Positions 1 through 5,079 of a DNA stretch of 5,079 nt are shown in pieces. The DNA is from Planctomycetaceae bacterium (GTDB lineage: Bacteria > Planctomycetota > Planctomycetia > Pirellulales > UBA1268). A program made the translations under genes and the position numbers. The notes under the pieces were generated by a model. The model ran no database searches, was not told where the DNA came from, and was given only the letters and a program-made list of their open reading frames with translations. Location: contig JABHNP010000342.1 of NCBI GenBank assembly GCA_018694455.1, forward strand, positions 1 through 5,079. The letters run 5' to 3'. The stretch's first letter is position 1. Each line of letters opens with the position of its first letter.

Positions 1-19
1 AGATTCGGCATGGCCATTA

Positions 20-1483
20 TTGGTTAAATTATGGCCTCATATACTTGCAACAACGCTAATCACAGTAAACATTGGTGCATCGCTCCATGCACTTCTTACA
101 AAGCGTGATACCCGGAGTACTATTGCCTGGGTTGGCCTCGTCTGGCTCTCGCCCGGGTTTGGGGCGGCGGCCTATGCGCTCTTTGGTGTGAACCGAATTC
201 GACGAAAGGCTACCCGGCTCTGGGCTGGCCGCCGAGAGGTCGTTCATCGAGTCGAAACAGCAATGCCATCGATTCAACGGATTAACGAAGTTGTTGGACC
301 AAATAATGCACTACTACGATCACTTGCAGCTCTAGTAGGGAAGGTCACAAAGCGTCCATTGCTGGACGGAAATACAATTGAACCGCTACATGGTGGTGAT
401 GAGGCATATCCTCGTATGTTGGCTGCTATCGACTCCGCAAAGCGGAGTATTGGGATGACTTCATACATCTTCGATAATGATCCAACAGGAAAACTTTTCA
501 TTGATGCTCTCTGTCGCGCAGTTGATCGGGGCGTTGAGGTACGGGTCCTTATTGATGGCATCGGGTCTCGGTACAGTTTTCCAACAAGTGTGGCCCTCCT
601 TCGTAAAAAAGGGGTCACCGTTTCACGGTTTATGCCAACTACAGTGCCGCTCTATCTTCCCTACGCGAATTTGAGAAACCATCGAAAGATACTCGTCATT
701 GATGGCACCTATGGATTTACAGGCGGCTTGAATATCCGTCACGGCTGCTGGCTTTCAAAAAATCCTACTCATCCGGTACAGGACATGCACTTTTTCGTTA
801 CCGGTCCCATCGTCACCCAACTTCTCGAAGTCTTCATAGAGGATTGGGCATTTGCGTCTGGTGAGTCCTTAGGAGCCCTGCGTGATGGTGACCATGACTC
901 GACATGGCAGCCGAATCTTGTATTTACAGGAACGAGCCTCGCTCGTGGTATTCGATATGGTCCCGACGACCGTGAAATCGGACGGATAAAACTAATTCTT
1001 ATTGCAGCCCTCGCGTCTGCGCAGCGAACAGTAAAAATAATGACTCCCTATTTTCTGCCGGATGATGCCATTTGCCAGGCACTTGGCGTCGCAGCACTGC
1101 GAGGGGTCCAAGTTGACATTGTGCTACCCAAACAAAACAACCTTGCACTTGTGGGGTGGGCTTCAGAAGCACTGCTTTGGCAAGTTCTTAGCCGGGGCTG
1201 CAATATATGGCTGTCGCCACCACCCTTTGATCATACGAAACTTATGGTTGTCGACTCGTCGTGGACGCTCTTTGGTAGTGGTAATTGGGATGAACGTAGC
1301 ATGCGTCTGAACTTCGAGTTCAATGTTGAAAGCTATGACGCCCCCATGGCAAAGAAACTGGACGCACATATTGGAGAGATTATGAGTAGGTCAACACAAC
1401 GCACGCTCAGTGGAGTTGATAGCAGAACTCTTTTCACAAGAGTGAGAGATGGCGTAGCACGACTCTTTGCGCCATATTTGTAG
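20..1483 (+). CDS. cls: Cardiolipin synthase-type phospholipase D family protein, 5' end possibly outside window
   Basis: Likely joins phosphatidylglycerol to a second phospholipid to make cardiolipin at the cytoplasmic membrane. Seen: two hydrophobic N-terminal segments (about residues 7-26 and 34-55), the second followed by a basic NRIRRKA patch, as in the PLD nuclease N-terminal region of cardiolipin synthases. Two complete HKD catalytic motifs follow: H221/K223/D228 (HRKILVID, then GFTGGLNI) and H405/K407/D412 (HTKLMVVD, then FGSGNWDERS and LNFEFNVE). Length of about 487 residues fits the family. The start is uncertain: the only in-frame start codon visible is TTG at 20, with no Shine-Dalgarno before it, and the frame stays open to base 2, so the real start may lie upstream. 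The gene ends with TAG and converges on mqnD, 61 bases away, with no clear terminator. The two HKD motifs make the superfamily certain. Cardiolipin synthase is favoured over other PLD enzymes because of the N-terminal membrane region. Confidence 0.9.
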   Translation: MVKLWPHILATTLITVNIGASLHALLTKRDTRSTIAWVGLVWLSPGFGAAAYALFGVNRIRRKATRLWAGRREVVHRVETAMPSIQRINEVVGPNNALLRSLAALVGKVTKRPLLDGNTIEPLHGGDEAYPRMLAAIDSAKRSIGMTSYIFDNDPTGKLFIDALCRAVDRGVEVRVLIDGIGSRYSFPTSVALLRKKGVTVSRFMPTTVPLYLPYANLRNHRKILVIDGTYGFTGGLNIRHGCWLSKNPTHPVQDMHFFVTGPIVTQLLEVFIEDWAFASGESLGALRDGDHDSTWQPNLVFTGTSLARGIRYGPDDREIGRIKLILIAALASAQRTVKIMTPYFLPDDAICQALGVAALRGVQVDIVLPKQNNLALVGWASEALLWQVLSRGCNIWLSPPPFDHTKLMVVDSSWTLFGSGNWDERSMRLNFEFNVESYDAPMAKKLDAHIGEIMSRSTQRTLSGVDSRTLFTRVRDGVARLFAPYL

Positions 1484-1517
1484 GAACGCTTGGTAGGCAC
1501 ACATGAGCTCTTCAACT

Positions 1518-1529
1518 TTCAAGCTTGAA
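1518..1529. repeat. 12-bp perfect palindrome in the cls/mqnD convergent gap
   Basis: TTCAAGCTTGAA is a perfect palindrome in the 61-base gap between the convergent cls and mqnD genes. It has no loop and no T-run, so it is a poor intrinsic terminator; pairing TTCAA at 1511-1515 with TTGAA at 1525-1529 gives only a 5-bp hairpin. It is the only structured element seen in this gap. Confidence 0.3.
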
Positions 1530-1544
1530 TCCTGTCGAACAATA

Positions 1545-2381
1545 TCAGCCACCGAACACTTCCAGTTCTCTTCGTTGGCCGCTGAATTCTCGGCCTGTCC
1601 GTTGAGCAAGTTCTTGAATTGCCTGCCTTCCAACTTCACCAAGATCAACAGTCCAATCATTAACGTAAAGTTCGACGTGTTTCATGAGCACGTCATCGCC
1701 AAACTCCTGAGCATAGCGTCGCATTGTTGGAAGCGTTTCTTCAGGATTGGCAAGGCCATATAGCACCGAATCCTGAATGACGCGTTGCGCTGCAGCGAGA
1801 ACATCATTTCCAAGTGCCCGCCGTCCGACAATACCACCAAGTGGGAGCGGAGCAGCGGTTTCCCGTTCCCAACGAACGCCGAGATCTTCAACCAGAAAAA
1901 GACCCTCGGCTTCCCATGTAAAACGTCCTTCGTGAATACACACACCGAAATCTGCTTCACCATTTTTAAGGTTTGGCATTATCTGAGAAAACACAACATG
2001 CTGAACCTCAGCGACATCCTCATAGAAGAGTTTGTAAAGCAGCGTCGCTGTGGTGTGTGGGCCGGGACACAAAACGTGTTGAGACCGCTTTTCTGGAACT
2101 GTATCAGCGGCACTCGCCAACAAAAGCGGACCAACACCAAAACCGAGAGCTGAGCCGCTTGGCAATACAACGTAGTGTTCTCCCATTAAAATTGCACCAT
2201 GGAAGCTCGCTTTTGCGACATCGAAAGCTTGCGCGAAAACTCGACTATTCAATTCCTCGATGTCGAGCAATTCGATCTCAAAATGAAGTCCTTGCCAGTC
2301 CACAAGTTGGTTGATCAGTCCATGAAAAGCGAACGTATCGTTGGGGCAGGTTGAAATGCCAAGTTGTATTGTTTGTGTCAT
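1545..2381 (-). CDS. mqnD: 1,4-dihydroxy-6-naphthoate synthase (futalosine-pathway menaquinone biosynthesis)
   Basis: Converts cyclic dehypoxanthine futalosine to 1,4-dihydroxy-6-naphthoate, a late step of the futalosine route to menaquinone. It is a cytosolic enzyme with a periplasmic-binding-protein-like fold. Seen in the 278 residues: the N-terminal ISTCPNDTFAFHGL motif (residues 9-22), DVAKASFHG (54-62), SGSALGFGVGPLL (75-87), PGPHTTATLL (106-115), the IHEGRF motif (149-154) whose His150 probably matches the catalytic His of characterised MqnD, and ETAAPLPLGGIVGRR (174-188). I chose the ATG at 2381, not an in-frame start at 2447, because the MqnD fold begins at MTQTIQLGISTCPNDTF and the extra 22 residues overlap mqnB and look unrelated. 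The start codon overlaps the mqnB stop as ATGA, and no strong Shine-Dalgarno is visible, which suggests translation by coupling to mqnB. Identity is well supported by the whole motif series. Confidence 0.95.
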   Translation of the reverse strand: MTQTIQLGISTCPNDTFAFHGLINQLVDWQGLHFEIELLDIEELNSRVFAQAFDVAKASFHGAILMGEHYVVLPSGSALGFGVGPLLLASAADTVPEKRSQHVLCPGPHTTATLLYKLFYEDVAEVQHVVFSQIMPNLKNGEADFGVCIHEGRFTWEAEGLFLVEDLGVRWERETAAPLPLGGIVGRRALGNDVLAAAQRVIQDSVLYGLANPEETLPTMRRYAQEFGDDVLMKHVELYVNDWTVDLGEVGRQAIQELAQRTGREFSGQRRELEVFGG

Positions 2382-3049
2382 TGGGTGTCCGCGAGGAAAT
2401 GACTCACATGCTTCGAAACATTGTGCAAGGCCTCTTCTGTGTGCCAATTTGATTGATCACGATCGCCAGCCGTATTCGAGATGCCTCGAATAACTACCCA
2501 GGGAACTTTCAGCATTGTGCAGGCTGCAGCAACAGCAAAACCTTCCATGTCTTCCGCCATCCCGGCGGGGAACTGTTTTTTTCTTATCTCGGCCTCCTCT
2601 GGTGAGGATGATGCAGCGCAGACTGAAAGTAACTCACCTTCAATACTTTTCTGCATCGACTTCGTATGAGGGTTCGTCCGCTGAATCACATCTCCAAAAC
2701 ATCCATTAACTTGTTCATTTTCACCTTGCCATTGCTTCCAACCCACATCTTCAGCCGACTGAAAGTTTTCACCGGTTCCTATACCGATCCCATAACTTCG
2801 TACAGCAGCGAATTCATATGAGGAACCAATTTGGCACCGCGGATCTAAACTACCGGCAATCCCAGCTAAAAGAACTACGTTTGGCTTGTGTAGGCTAACC
2901 AAAGTAGCGGTCCTGGAAGCTGCAGCGACGGGACCAAAACCACACAAGCGACATAGAATATGCTGTCGCTCTTTGGCGGAGAGTTCGGCTTCGACCAGCG
3001 CAAGTTCATGCTGAGTCGGGAAAACGAGAAGAGGCAAACAGTCAGGCAT
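2378..3049 (-). CDS. mqnB: Futalosine hydrolase
   Basis: Hydrolyses futalosine to dehypoxanthine futalosine plus hypoxanthine in the futalosine route to menaquinone. It belongs to the nucleoside phosphorylase/MTAN superfamily and is cytosolic. Seen in 223 residues: an N-terminal strand LPLLVFPTQHELALV (5-19), CGFGPVAAA (36-44) and LAGIAGSLD (61-69) glycine-rich phosphate/ribose loops, AEDMEGFAVA (165-174) containing the Met-Glu pair that contacts ribose in this superfamily, and RGISNTAGDRD (188-198) with the likely catalytic Asp near 196-198. The SN-x-x-GDRD form of the last motif favours futalosine hydrolase over MTA/SAH nucleosidase. Length is normal. The ATG at 3049 puts the first beta strand at the expected position; another ATG eight bases upstream is in a different frame. 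No good Shine-Dalgarno is visible. It is the first gene of a two-gene operon with mqnD, and its stop codon overlaps the mqnD start. Confidence 0.93.
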   Translation of the reverse strand: MPDCLPLLVFPTQHELALVEAELSAKERQHILCRLCGFGPVAAASRTATLVSLHKPNVVLLAGIAGSLDPRCQIGSSYEFAAVRSYGIGIGTGENFQSAEDVGWKQWQGENEQVNGCFGDVIQRTNPHTKSMQKSIEGELLSVCAASSSPEEAEIRKKQFPAGMAEDMEGFAVAAACTMLKVPWVVIRGISNTAGDRDQSNWHTEEALHNVSKHVSHFLADTQ

Positions 3050-3276
3050 CGAGGCATCCCGCTTGTGAATAATCAGTAGAAAGGCACATTACAACATTAA
3101 ACAACAAACCGCCTGTTTGAGAGCGTAGTAACCAGACGGGAAAAGCCTTCTGTTTTGACTACACCTTAGTTCACGTTTGACCTATATGACAGAGGACACT
3201 ACTTCAAGAATACCATGGCTGAGATCGACAGCCGCGTGAAAGTGACATGCATATTTTTCTGCAAATCTAAATTGGG

Positions 3277-3305
3277 GTGAATCATTTGGCCTAGGATGCA
3301 TTCAC
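3277..3305. repeat. Inverted repeat, 9-bp stem with one bulge
   Basis: GTGAATCAT (3277-3285) pairs with ATG plus ATTCAC (3296-3298 and 3300-3305), with one unpaired C at 3299 and a 10-base loop. No T-run follows on the minus strand, so it is not a standard intrinsic terminator for the LRR gene. It could be a protein-binding dyad or an RNA hairpin. Function unknown. Confidence 0.4.
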
Positions 3306-3381
3306 GGGAACAAGTTTTGATGAGGCGATTCGTGTTCTTTTGATCCAAATGTCAATTGAAATCCTCGTCGAAACTCTGGAA

Positions 3382-3400
3382 CATGAAAGAAAATTTCATG
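3382..3400 (-). terminator. Hairpin just after the LRR gene stop; weak candidate terminator
   Basis: A perfect 7-bp stem, CATGAAA/TTTCATG, with a 5-base A-rich loop begins two bases after the LRR gene stop codon (3405-3403 on the minus strand). The position fits a transcript end or an mRNA-stabilising hairpin. Against a Rho-independent terminator: the stem is AT-rich and is followed by TTCCAGAG instead of a T-run. Confidence 0.3.
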
Positions 3401-3402
3401 CT

Positions 3403-3816
3403 CTATAACCTACCATCTGGGTTTTCTACTTTGTGTGTTTCTTCATACGAATCCCTATCGGGATAATGAATTTGCGGATTTCTATGGAGAGCCTCTCTCG
3501 CGTCCTCAGTCAAACCTTGAACGCTACCAAGATAAAGTGGTCCGCGGTGCTTGGCTAACCGTGTTGCCACCTGTAGGGGAAGGGTAAGAAGGCCGTTTAG
3601 AAAAAGAACCCCTTTGTAACGGGCGAGAACACCAGCAACAGTGGGTGTAATGGATGTAAGGCCATTGAGTTGGAGGATGCCGCGATGTGCTCTCACAAGA
3701 ATTGTTGCCTGCTCCACCCGTAATGCAGTAAGAATGTTGGTATTCCGGGGGACACCAACTTTTGATCCGCGTCCAATAAAAAATGACCACCAATCGCCTG
3801 AACCATTTGATGACAT
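3403..3816 (-). CDS. Small leucine-rich-repeat-like protein, planctomycete type, function unknown
   Basis: A 137-residue protein of unknown function. Residues 47-69, 70-92 and 93-115 are three tandem 23-residue units, each a short strand (L-x-L-N-G-L in the first two; LYLGSVQGL in the third) followed by a helix such as VAGVLARYKG or VATRLAKHRG. A degenerate unit ending ATILVRAHRG precedes them at about 24-46. This resembles leucine-rich repeats common in Planctomycetes proteins, but with few copies. The N-terminus contains DWWSFFIGRG and the C-terminus is charged (DRDSYEETHKVENPD). There is no signal peptide or clear membrane segment, so it is probably cytosolic, perhaps a binding module. I chose the ATG at 3816 because GGGGGTGAGG lies immediately upstream; an in-frame TTG at 3879 would add 21 residues without a comparable site. 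It has its own promoter (3913-3941) and appears monocistronic. The repeat pattern and good start signals support it as a real gene. Confidence 0.75.
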   Translation of the reverse strand: MSSNGSGDWWSFFIGRGSKVGVPRNTNILTALRVEQATILVRAHRGILQLNGLTSITPTVAGVLARYKGVLFLNGLLTLPLQVATRLAKHRGPLYLGSVQGLTEDAREALHRNPQIHYPDRDSYEETHKVENPDGRL

Positions 3817-3818
3817 TG

Positions 3819-3828
3819 CCTCACCCCC
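3819..3828 (-). promoter_or_regulatory. Shine-Dalgarno that sets the LRR gene start
   Basis: On the minus strand GGGGGTGAGG lies two bases before the ATG at 3816; counted from the GGTG core the spacing is near-optimal. It is the reason for preferring this ATG over the upstream in-frame TTG at 3879. Confidence 0.55.
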
Positions 3829-3912
3829 AAAGCTTGTGCGGTAAATCAAATGTGCATAGGAACCCCCCGGCTTACCCAATGCTGAAGTATCTCACCCGCC
3901 ATTCCCTTAGTT

Positions 3913-3941
3913 ATTCTAACAAAGCCCGCCCTGGCAAGCAA
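3913..3941 (-). promoter_or_regulatory. Sigma-70-like extended -10 promoter for the LRR gene
   Basis: Read on the minus strand, TTGCTT (3941-3936) is followed after exactly 17 bases by TAGAAT (3918-3913), five of six matches to TATAAT. The bases TGT just before it give an extended -10 (TGTTAGAAT). Transcription would start near 3906 and leave a leader of about 90 bases before the ATG at 3816. The -35 element is weak, which is tolerable with an extended -10. Confidence 0.5.
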
Positions 3942-4072
3942 AAAATTTTGTTGGTACTCCTTTGAGATTGAAGAAGTCACGGCCCCCTTGACCAAGCAAA
4001 CACCTTAAAACTACGGATACCCAAACCGAAATCGCTTGCATTGGACAGTTTTAGTTTGATTTAGCACTGTTT

Positions 4073-4170
4073 TGAGATGACTCCTCATGAGGCGTCCGGC
4101 AGAGCCGTTGGCAGTTTCGTTCGGCCTCCGGGCACACTGGTTGCGATCTCACCTTTGAATGACCTAAGGT
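4073..4170 (+). promoter_or_regulatory. Candidate structured 5' leader of mtnB with ribosome-site sequestration
   Basis: Pairings found by eye: TGAGAT (4073-4078) with ATCTCA (4146-4151), a possible closing helix; the palindrome CCTCATGAGG (4083-4092); GAGGC (4089-4093) with GCCTC (4124-4128); GTCCGG (4094-4099) with CCGGGC (4128-4133, one G-U); and CGGC-AGA-GCCG (4097-4107). Some are mutually exclusive. Directly after the closing helix, ACCTT (4151-4155) can pair with AAGGT (4166-4170), which contains the probable mtnB Shine-Dalgarno AAGG, seven bases from the ATG. This layout is compatible with a cis-regulatory RNA acting on translation. I could not match it to a known riboswitch class, and chance pairing is a real alternative. 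Confidence 0.3.
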
Positions 4171-4176
4171 TTTGGA

Positions 4177-4899
4177 ATGAACGACTTGACTCCAGTTCAC
4201 AATATCGGCGAGTACATCGCGGCCGGGGATACAAGAGCCGCGTTACGTGTCATCGGCCGGGAATTTCATTCCCGGTGTTGGTCGCTTGGCACGAGCAGTA
4301 ATTACTCTGTGATCACTCGCCGTGAACCAATTGAATTATTAATTACTGCTAGTGGAAAAGACAAATCTTCACTCACGGATAACGATTTTGTATCAGTTGA
4401 TGCGGCAGGAAATCTGCTCAATCGTAATTCGACAGGTAAACAAGGCAATAGCAGCAGGTCATCTGCCGAAACACTTCTACATTGTTTAATTGCTGAATGT
4501 GTCCCGGACGCTGGGGCCATTCTTCACACTCATTCTGTCTGGGGCACTACCTTATCCCGAAGGGCATTACAGCCGAACCAGTCTCTTGGCACACTTCGTA
4601 TTGAGGGATACGAGATGCTCAAGGGGCTCGAAGGCATTAAAACACACGAGAGTACAGTCGATGTTCCGGTGTTTCAAAACAGCCAAGACATGACTGAGTT
4701 ATCTGTTCGCATACGTAAAGTGTTGCAACCTTTCTCCGGCAGTGAGTCAGAGAGCCGACCGCTCCATGGATTTCTACTTGCTGGTCATGGCCTATACACA
4801 TGGGGCAAGTCGCTAGCAGAAGCCCGTCGGCATATCGAAATATTCGAATTTCTCTTTGAGGTCACAGCTCAGCAAAAGATTTTATCGTTGTGTCCATAA
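4177..4899 (+). CDS. mtnB: Methylthioribulose-1-phosphate dehydratase
   Basis: Dehydrates 5-methylthioribulose 1-phosphate to 2,3-diketo-5-methylthiopentyl 1-phosphate in the methionine salvage pathway. It is a cytosolic, zinc-dependent class II aldolase/adducin-family enzyme. Seen in 240 residues: LGTSSNYSV (38-46), ITASGKDK (56-63), SSAETLLH (95-102), zinc ligands H117 and H119 in ILHTHS, YEMLKG (145-150) whose Glu146 corresponds to the catalytic Glu of human APIP, and AGHGLYTWG (202-210) with the third zinc ligand H204. Length is slightly above the usual 200-230 residues. An in-frame TAA at 4165 rules out an upstream start; AAGG at 4166-4169 is a suitable ribosome site. mtnD follows after 45 bases on the same strand, which favours methionine salvage over related class II aldolases such as fuculose-phosphate or deoxyribulose-phosphate aldolase. 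Confidence 0.92.
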   Translation: MNDLTPVHNIGEYIAAGDTRAALRVIGREFHSRCWSLGTSSNYSVITRREPIELLITASGKDKSSLTDNDFVSVDAAGNLLNRNSTGKQGNSSRSSAETLLHCLIAECVPDAGAILHTHSVWGTTLSRRALQPNQSLGTLRIEGYEMLKGLEGIKTHESTVDVPVFQNSQDMTELSVRIRKVLQPFSGSESESRPLHGFLLAGHGLYTWGKSLAEARRHIEIFEFLFEVTAQQKILSLCP

Positions 4900-4931
4900 C
4901 AAACTAGTTTCACCATAAATCAAGCGAGTAC

Positions 4932-4938
4932 AAGGAGG
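4932..4938 (+). promoter_or_regulatory. Strong Shine-Dalgarno of mtnD
   Basis: AAGGAGG lies six bases before the ATG at 4945. It is the strongest ribosome-binding site in the window and fixes the start of the cut-off mtnD. The contrast with the weak, possibly occluded AAGG of mtnB suggests that mtnD is translated independently at a higher rate. Confidence 0.8.
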
Positions 4939-4944
4939 CATTGC

Positions 4945-5079
4945 ATGGCCATTGTCACGATTCCAGCAGAAGTACGGCAAATCAAAGAAGTGCTCGAAAT
5001 AAAAAAGTTTCTAGGGACACACAACATTGAGTATGACATCTGGCCATTAGAAGATCGCGTGAATCCACTAGCACTGGCC
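4945..5079 (+). CDS. mtnD: Acireductone dioxygenase, N-terminal part (cut by window end)
   Basis: Only 45 residues are visible and the frame runs off the right edge. The sequence opens MAIVTIPAEVRQI and continues to HNIEYDIWPLEDRVNPLA, matching the N-terminal region of bacterial acireductone dioxygenases, where a short strand and helix lead into a [YE]-x-x-W-P-x-E-D sequence. The family oxidises the acireductone 1,2-dihydroxy-5-methylthiopent-1-en-3-one to the keto acid precursor of methionine with Fe(II), or runs an off-pathway reaction with Ni(II). The metal-binding His/Glu residues lie beyond the window, so activity cannot be judged. Its position 45 bases after mtnB, two steps earlier in the same pathway, strengthens the call. 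Confidence 0.82.
   Translation, partial: MAIVTIPAEVRQIKEVLEIKKFLGTHNIEYDIWPLEDRVNPLALA

Larger units (their letters stand above)
3050..3402. other. Gene-free gap upstream of mqnB, downstream of the LRR gene
   Basis: No convincing reading frame on either strand. It should hold the mqnB-mqnD promoter, reading leftward. The best match I see is TTGAAG (complement of 3202-3207) and TATAGG (complement of 3181-3186), but the 15-base spacer is short, so I do not call it. A small inverted repeat, CAAAC/GTTTG around a 5-base loop, lies at 3105-3119. Two larger dyads, at 3277-3305 and 3382-3400, are listed separately. Confidence 0.6.
3817..4176. other. Divergent intergenic region between the LRR gene and mtnB
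   Basis: No convincing gene. The left part carries the LRR gene leader, Shine-Dalgarno and promoter. The right part must carry the mtnB promoter on the plus strand, but I find no convincing -35/-10 pair: TTGACC at 3988-3993 and TTGCAT at 4036-4041 lack a good -10 partner. The 8-base word TTTGAGAT occurs at 3961-3968 and again at 4071-4078, and ACAGT/ACTGT flank 16 bases at 4045-4070. From 4073 the sequence becomes GC-richer and highly self-complementary (separate entry). Confidence 0.6.

Noticed and set aside
274..618. Minus-strand 114-codon reading frame inside cls
   Set aside because: It is antisense to the conserved cls coding sequence. Its translation is Ser/Arg-rich with no domain signal, typical of a shadow frame.
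1785..2314. Two plus-strand reading frames of more than 110 codons opposite mqnD
   Set aside because: They are antisense to a well-supported mqnD with conserved motifs throughout, and their translations show no family features.
2382..2447. N-terminal extension of MqnD from the in-frame start at 2447
   Set aside because: The 22 extra residues lie inside mqnB in another frame and precede the normal family N-terminus. The ATG at 2381 with its ATGA overlap is far more plausible.
3181..3207. TTGAAG/TATAGG promoter for mqnB on the minus strand
   Set aside because: The spacer is only 15 bases and both boxes are imperfect; matches this weak occur often by chance in intergenic DNA.
3846..3902. 18-codon minus-strand reading frame in the LRR gene leader (ATG at 3902)
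   Set aside because: It begins about four bases after the predicted transcription start, has no usable ribosome site, and no leader-peptide-like codon bias. It is too short to support.
4073..4160. SAM-I-type riboswitch or tRNA-like element upstream of mtnB
   Set aside because: The conserved SAM-I core bases are not in the right order, and there is no T-loop or acceptor stem for a tRNA. Only generic pairing remains, reported as a candidate leader.
4077..4301. Plus-strand 74-codon reading frame overlapping the mtnB start
   Set aside because: It overlaps mtnB in another frame, has no ribosome site, and shows no recognisable protein features. The sequence is better explained as the mtnB leader and gene start.

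Overview
The window looks like chromosomal DNA from a planctomycete or a close relative. The best taxonomic clue is a small minus-strand gene built of 23-residue leucine-rich units of the form L-x-L-N-G-L followed by an A-x-x-L-A-[RK]-[HY]-[RK]-G helix, a repeat style I associate with Planctomycetes. Base composition is mid-range and coding density is bacterial. I see no mobile element, CRISPR array, tRNA or rRNA. The gene content is mostly housekeeping, so I do not claim a wholly new system.

Layout, left to right. (1) A plus-strand cardiolipin synthase-type phospholipase D enzyme fills 20-1483 and may begin outside the window. (2) It converges on a two-gene minus-strand operon, mqnB (3049 to 2378) then mqnD (2381 to 1545), joined by an ATGA start/stop overlap. 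These encode two steps of the futalosine route to menaquinone: futalosine hydrolase and 1,4-dihydroxy-6-naphthoate synthase. (3) A 353-base gap (3050-3402) holds no gene but contains two clear dyads. (4) The leucine-rich-repeat gene (3816 to 3403, minus) has a good extended -10 promoter at 3913-3941. (5) A 360-base divergent region (3817-4176) separates it from (6) a plus-strand methionine-salvage operon: mtnB (4177-4899), then the start of mtnD (4945 to the window end).

The genes form two metabolic units plus two singletons. MqnB and MqnD act in one pathway: MqnB makes dehypoxanthine futalosine, MqnC (not here) cyclises it, and MqnD cleaves the product. MtnB and MtnD are nearby steps in returning methylthioadenosine sulfur to methionine.

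The most unusual stretch is the roughly 100 bases before mtnB. They contain several nested or competing helices, a possible closing helix, and a stem that would bury the mtnB ribosome-binding site. This could be a cis-regulatory RNA, but that is inference from base-pairing by eye.
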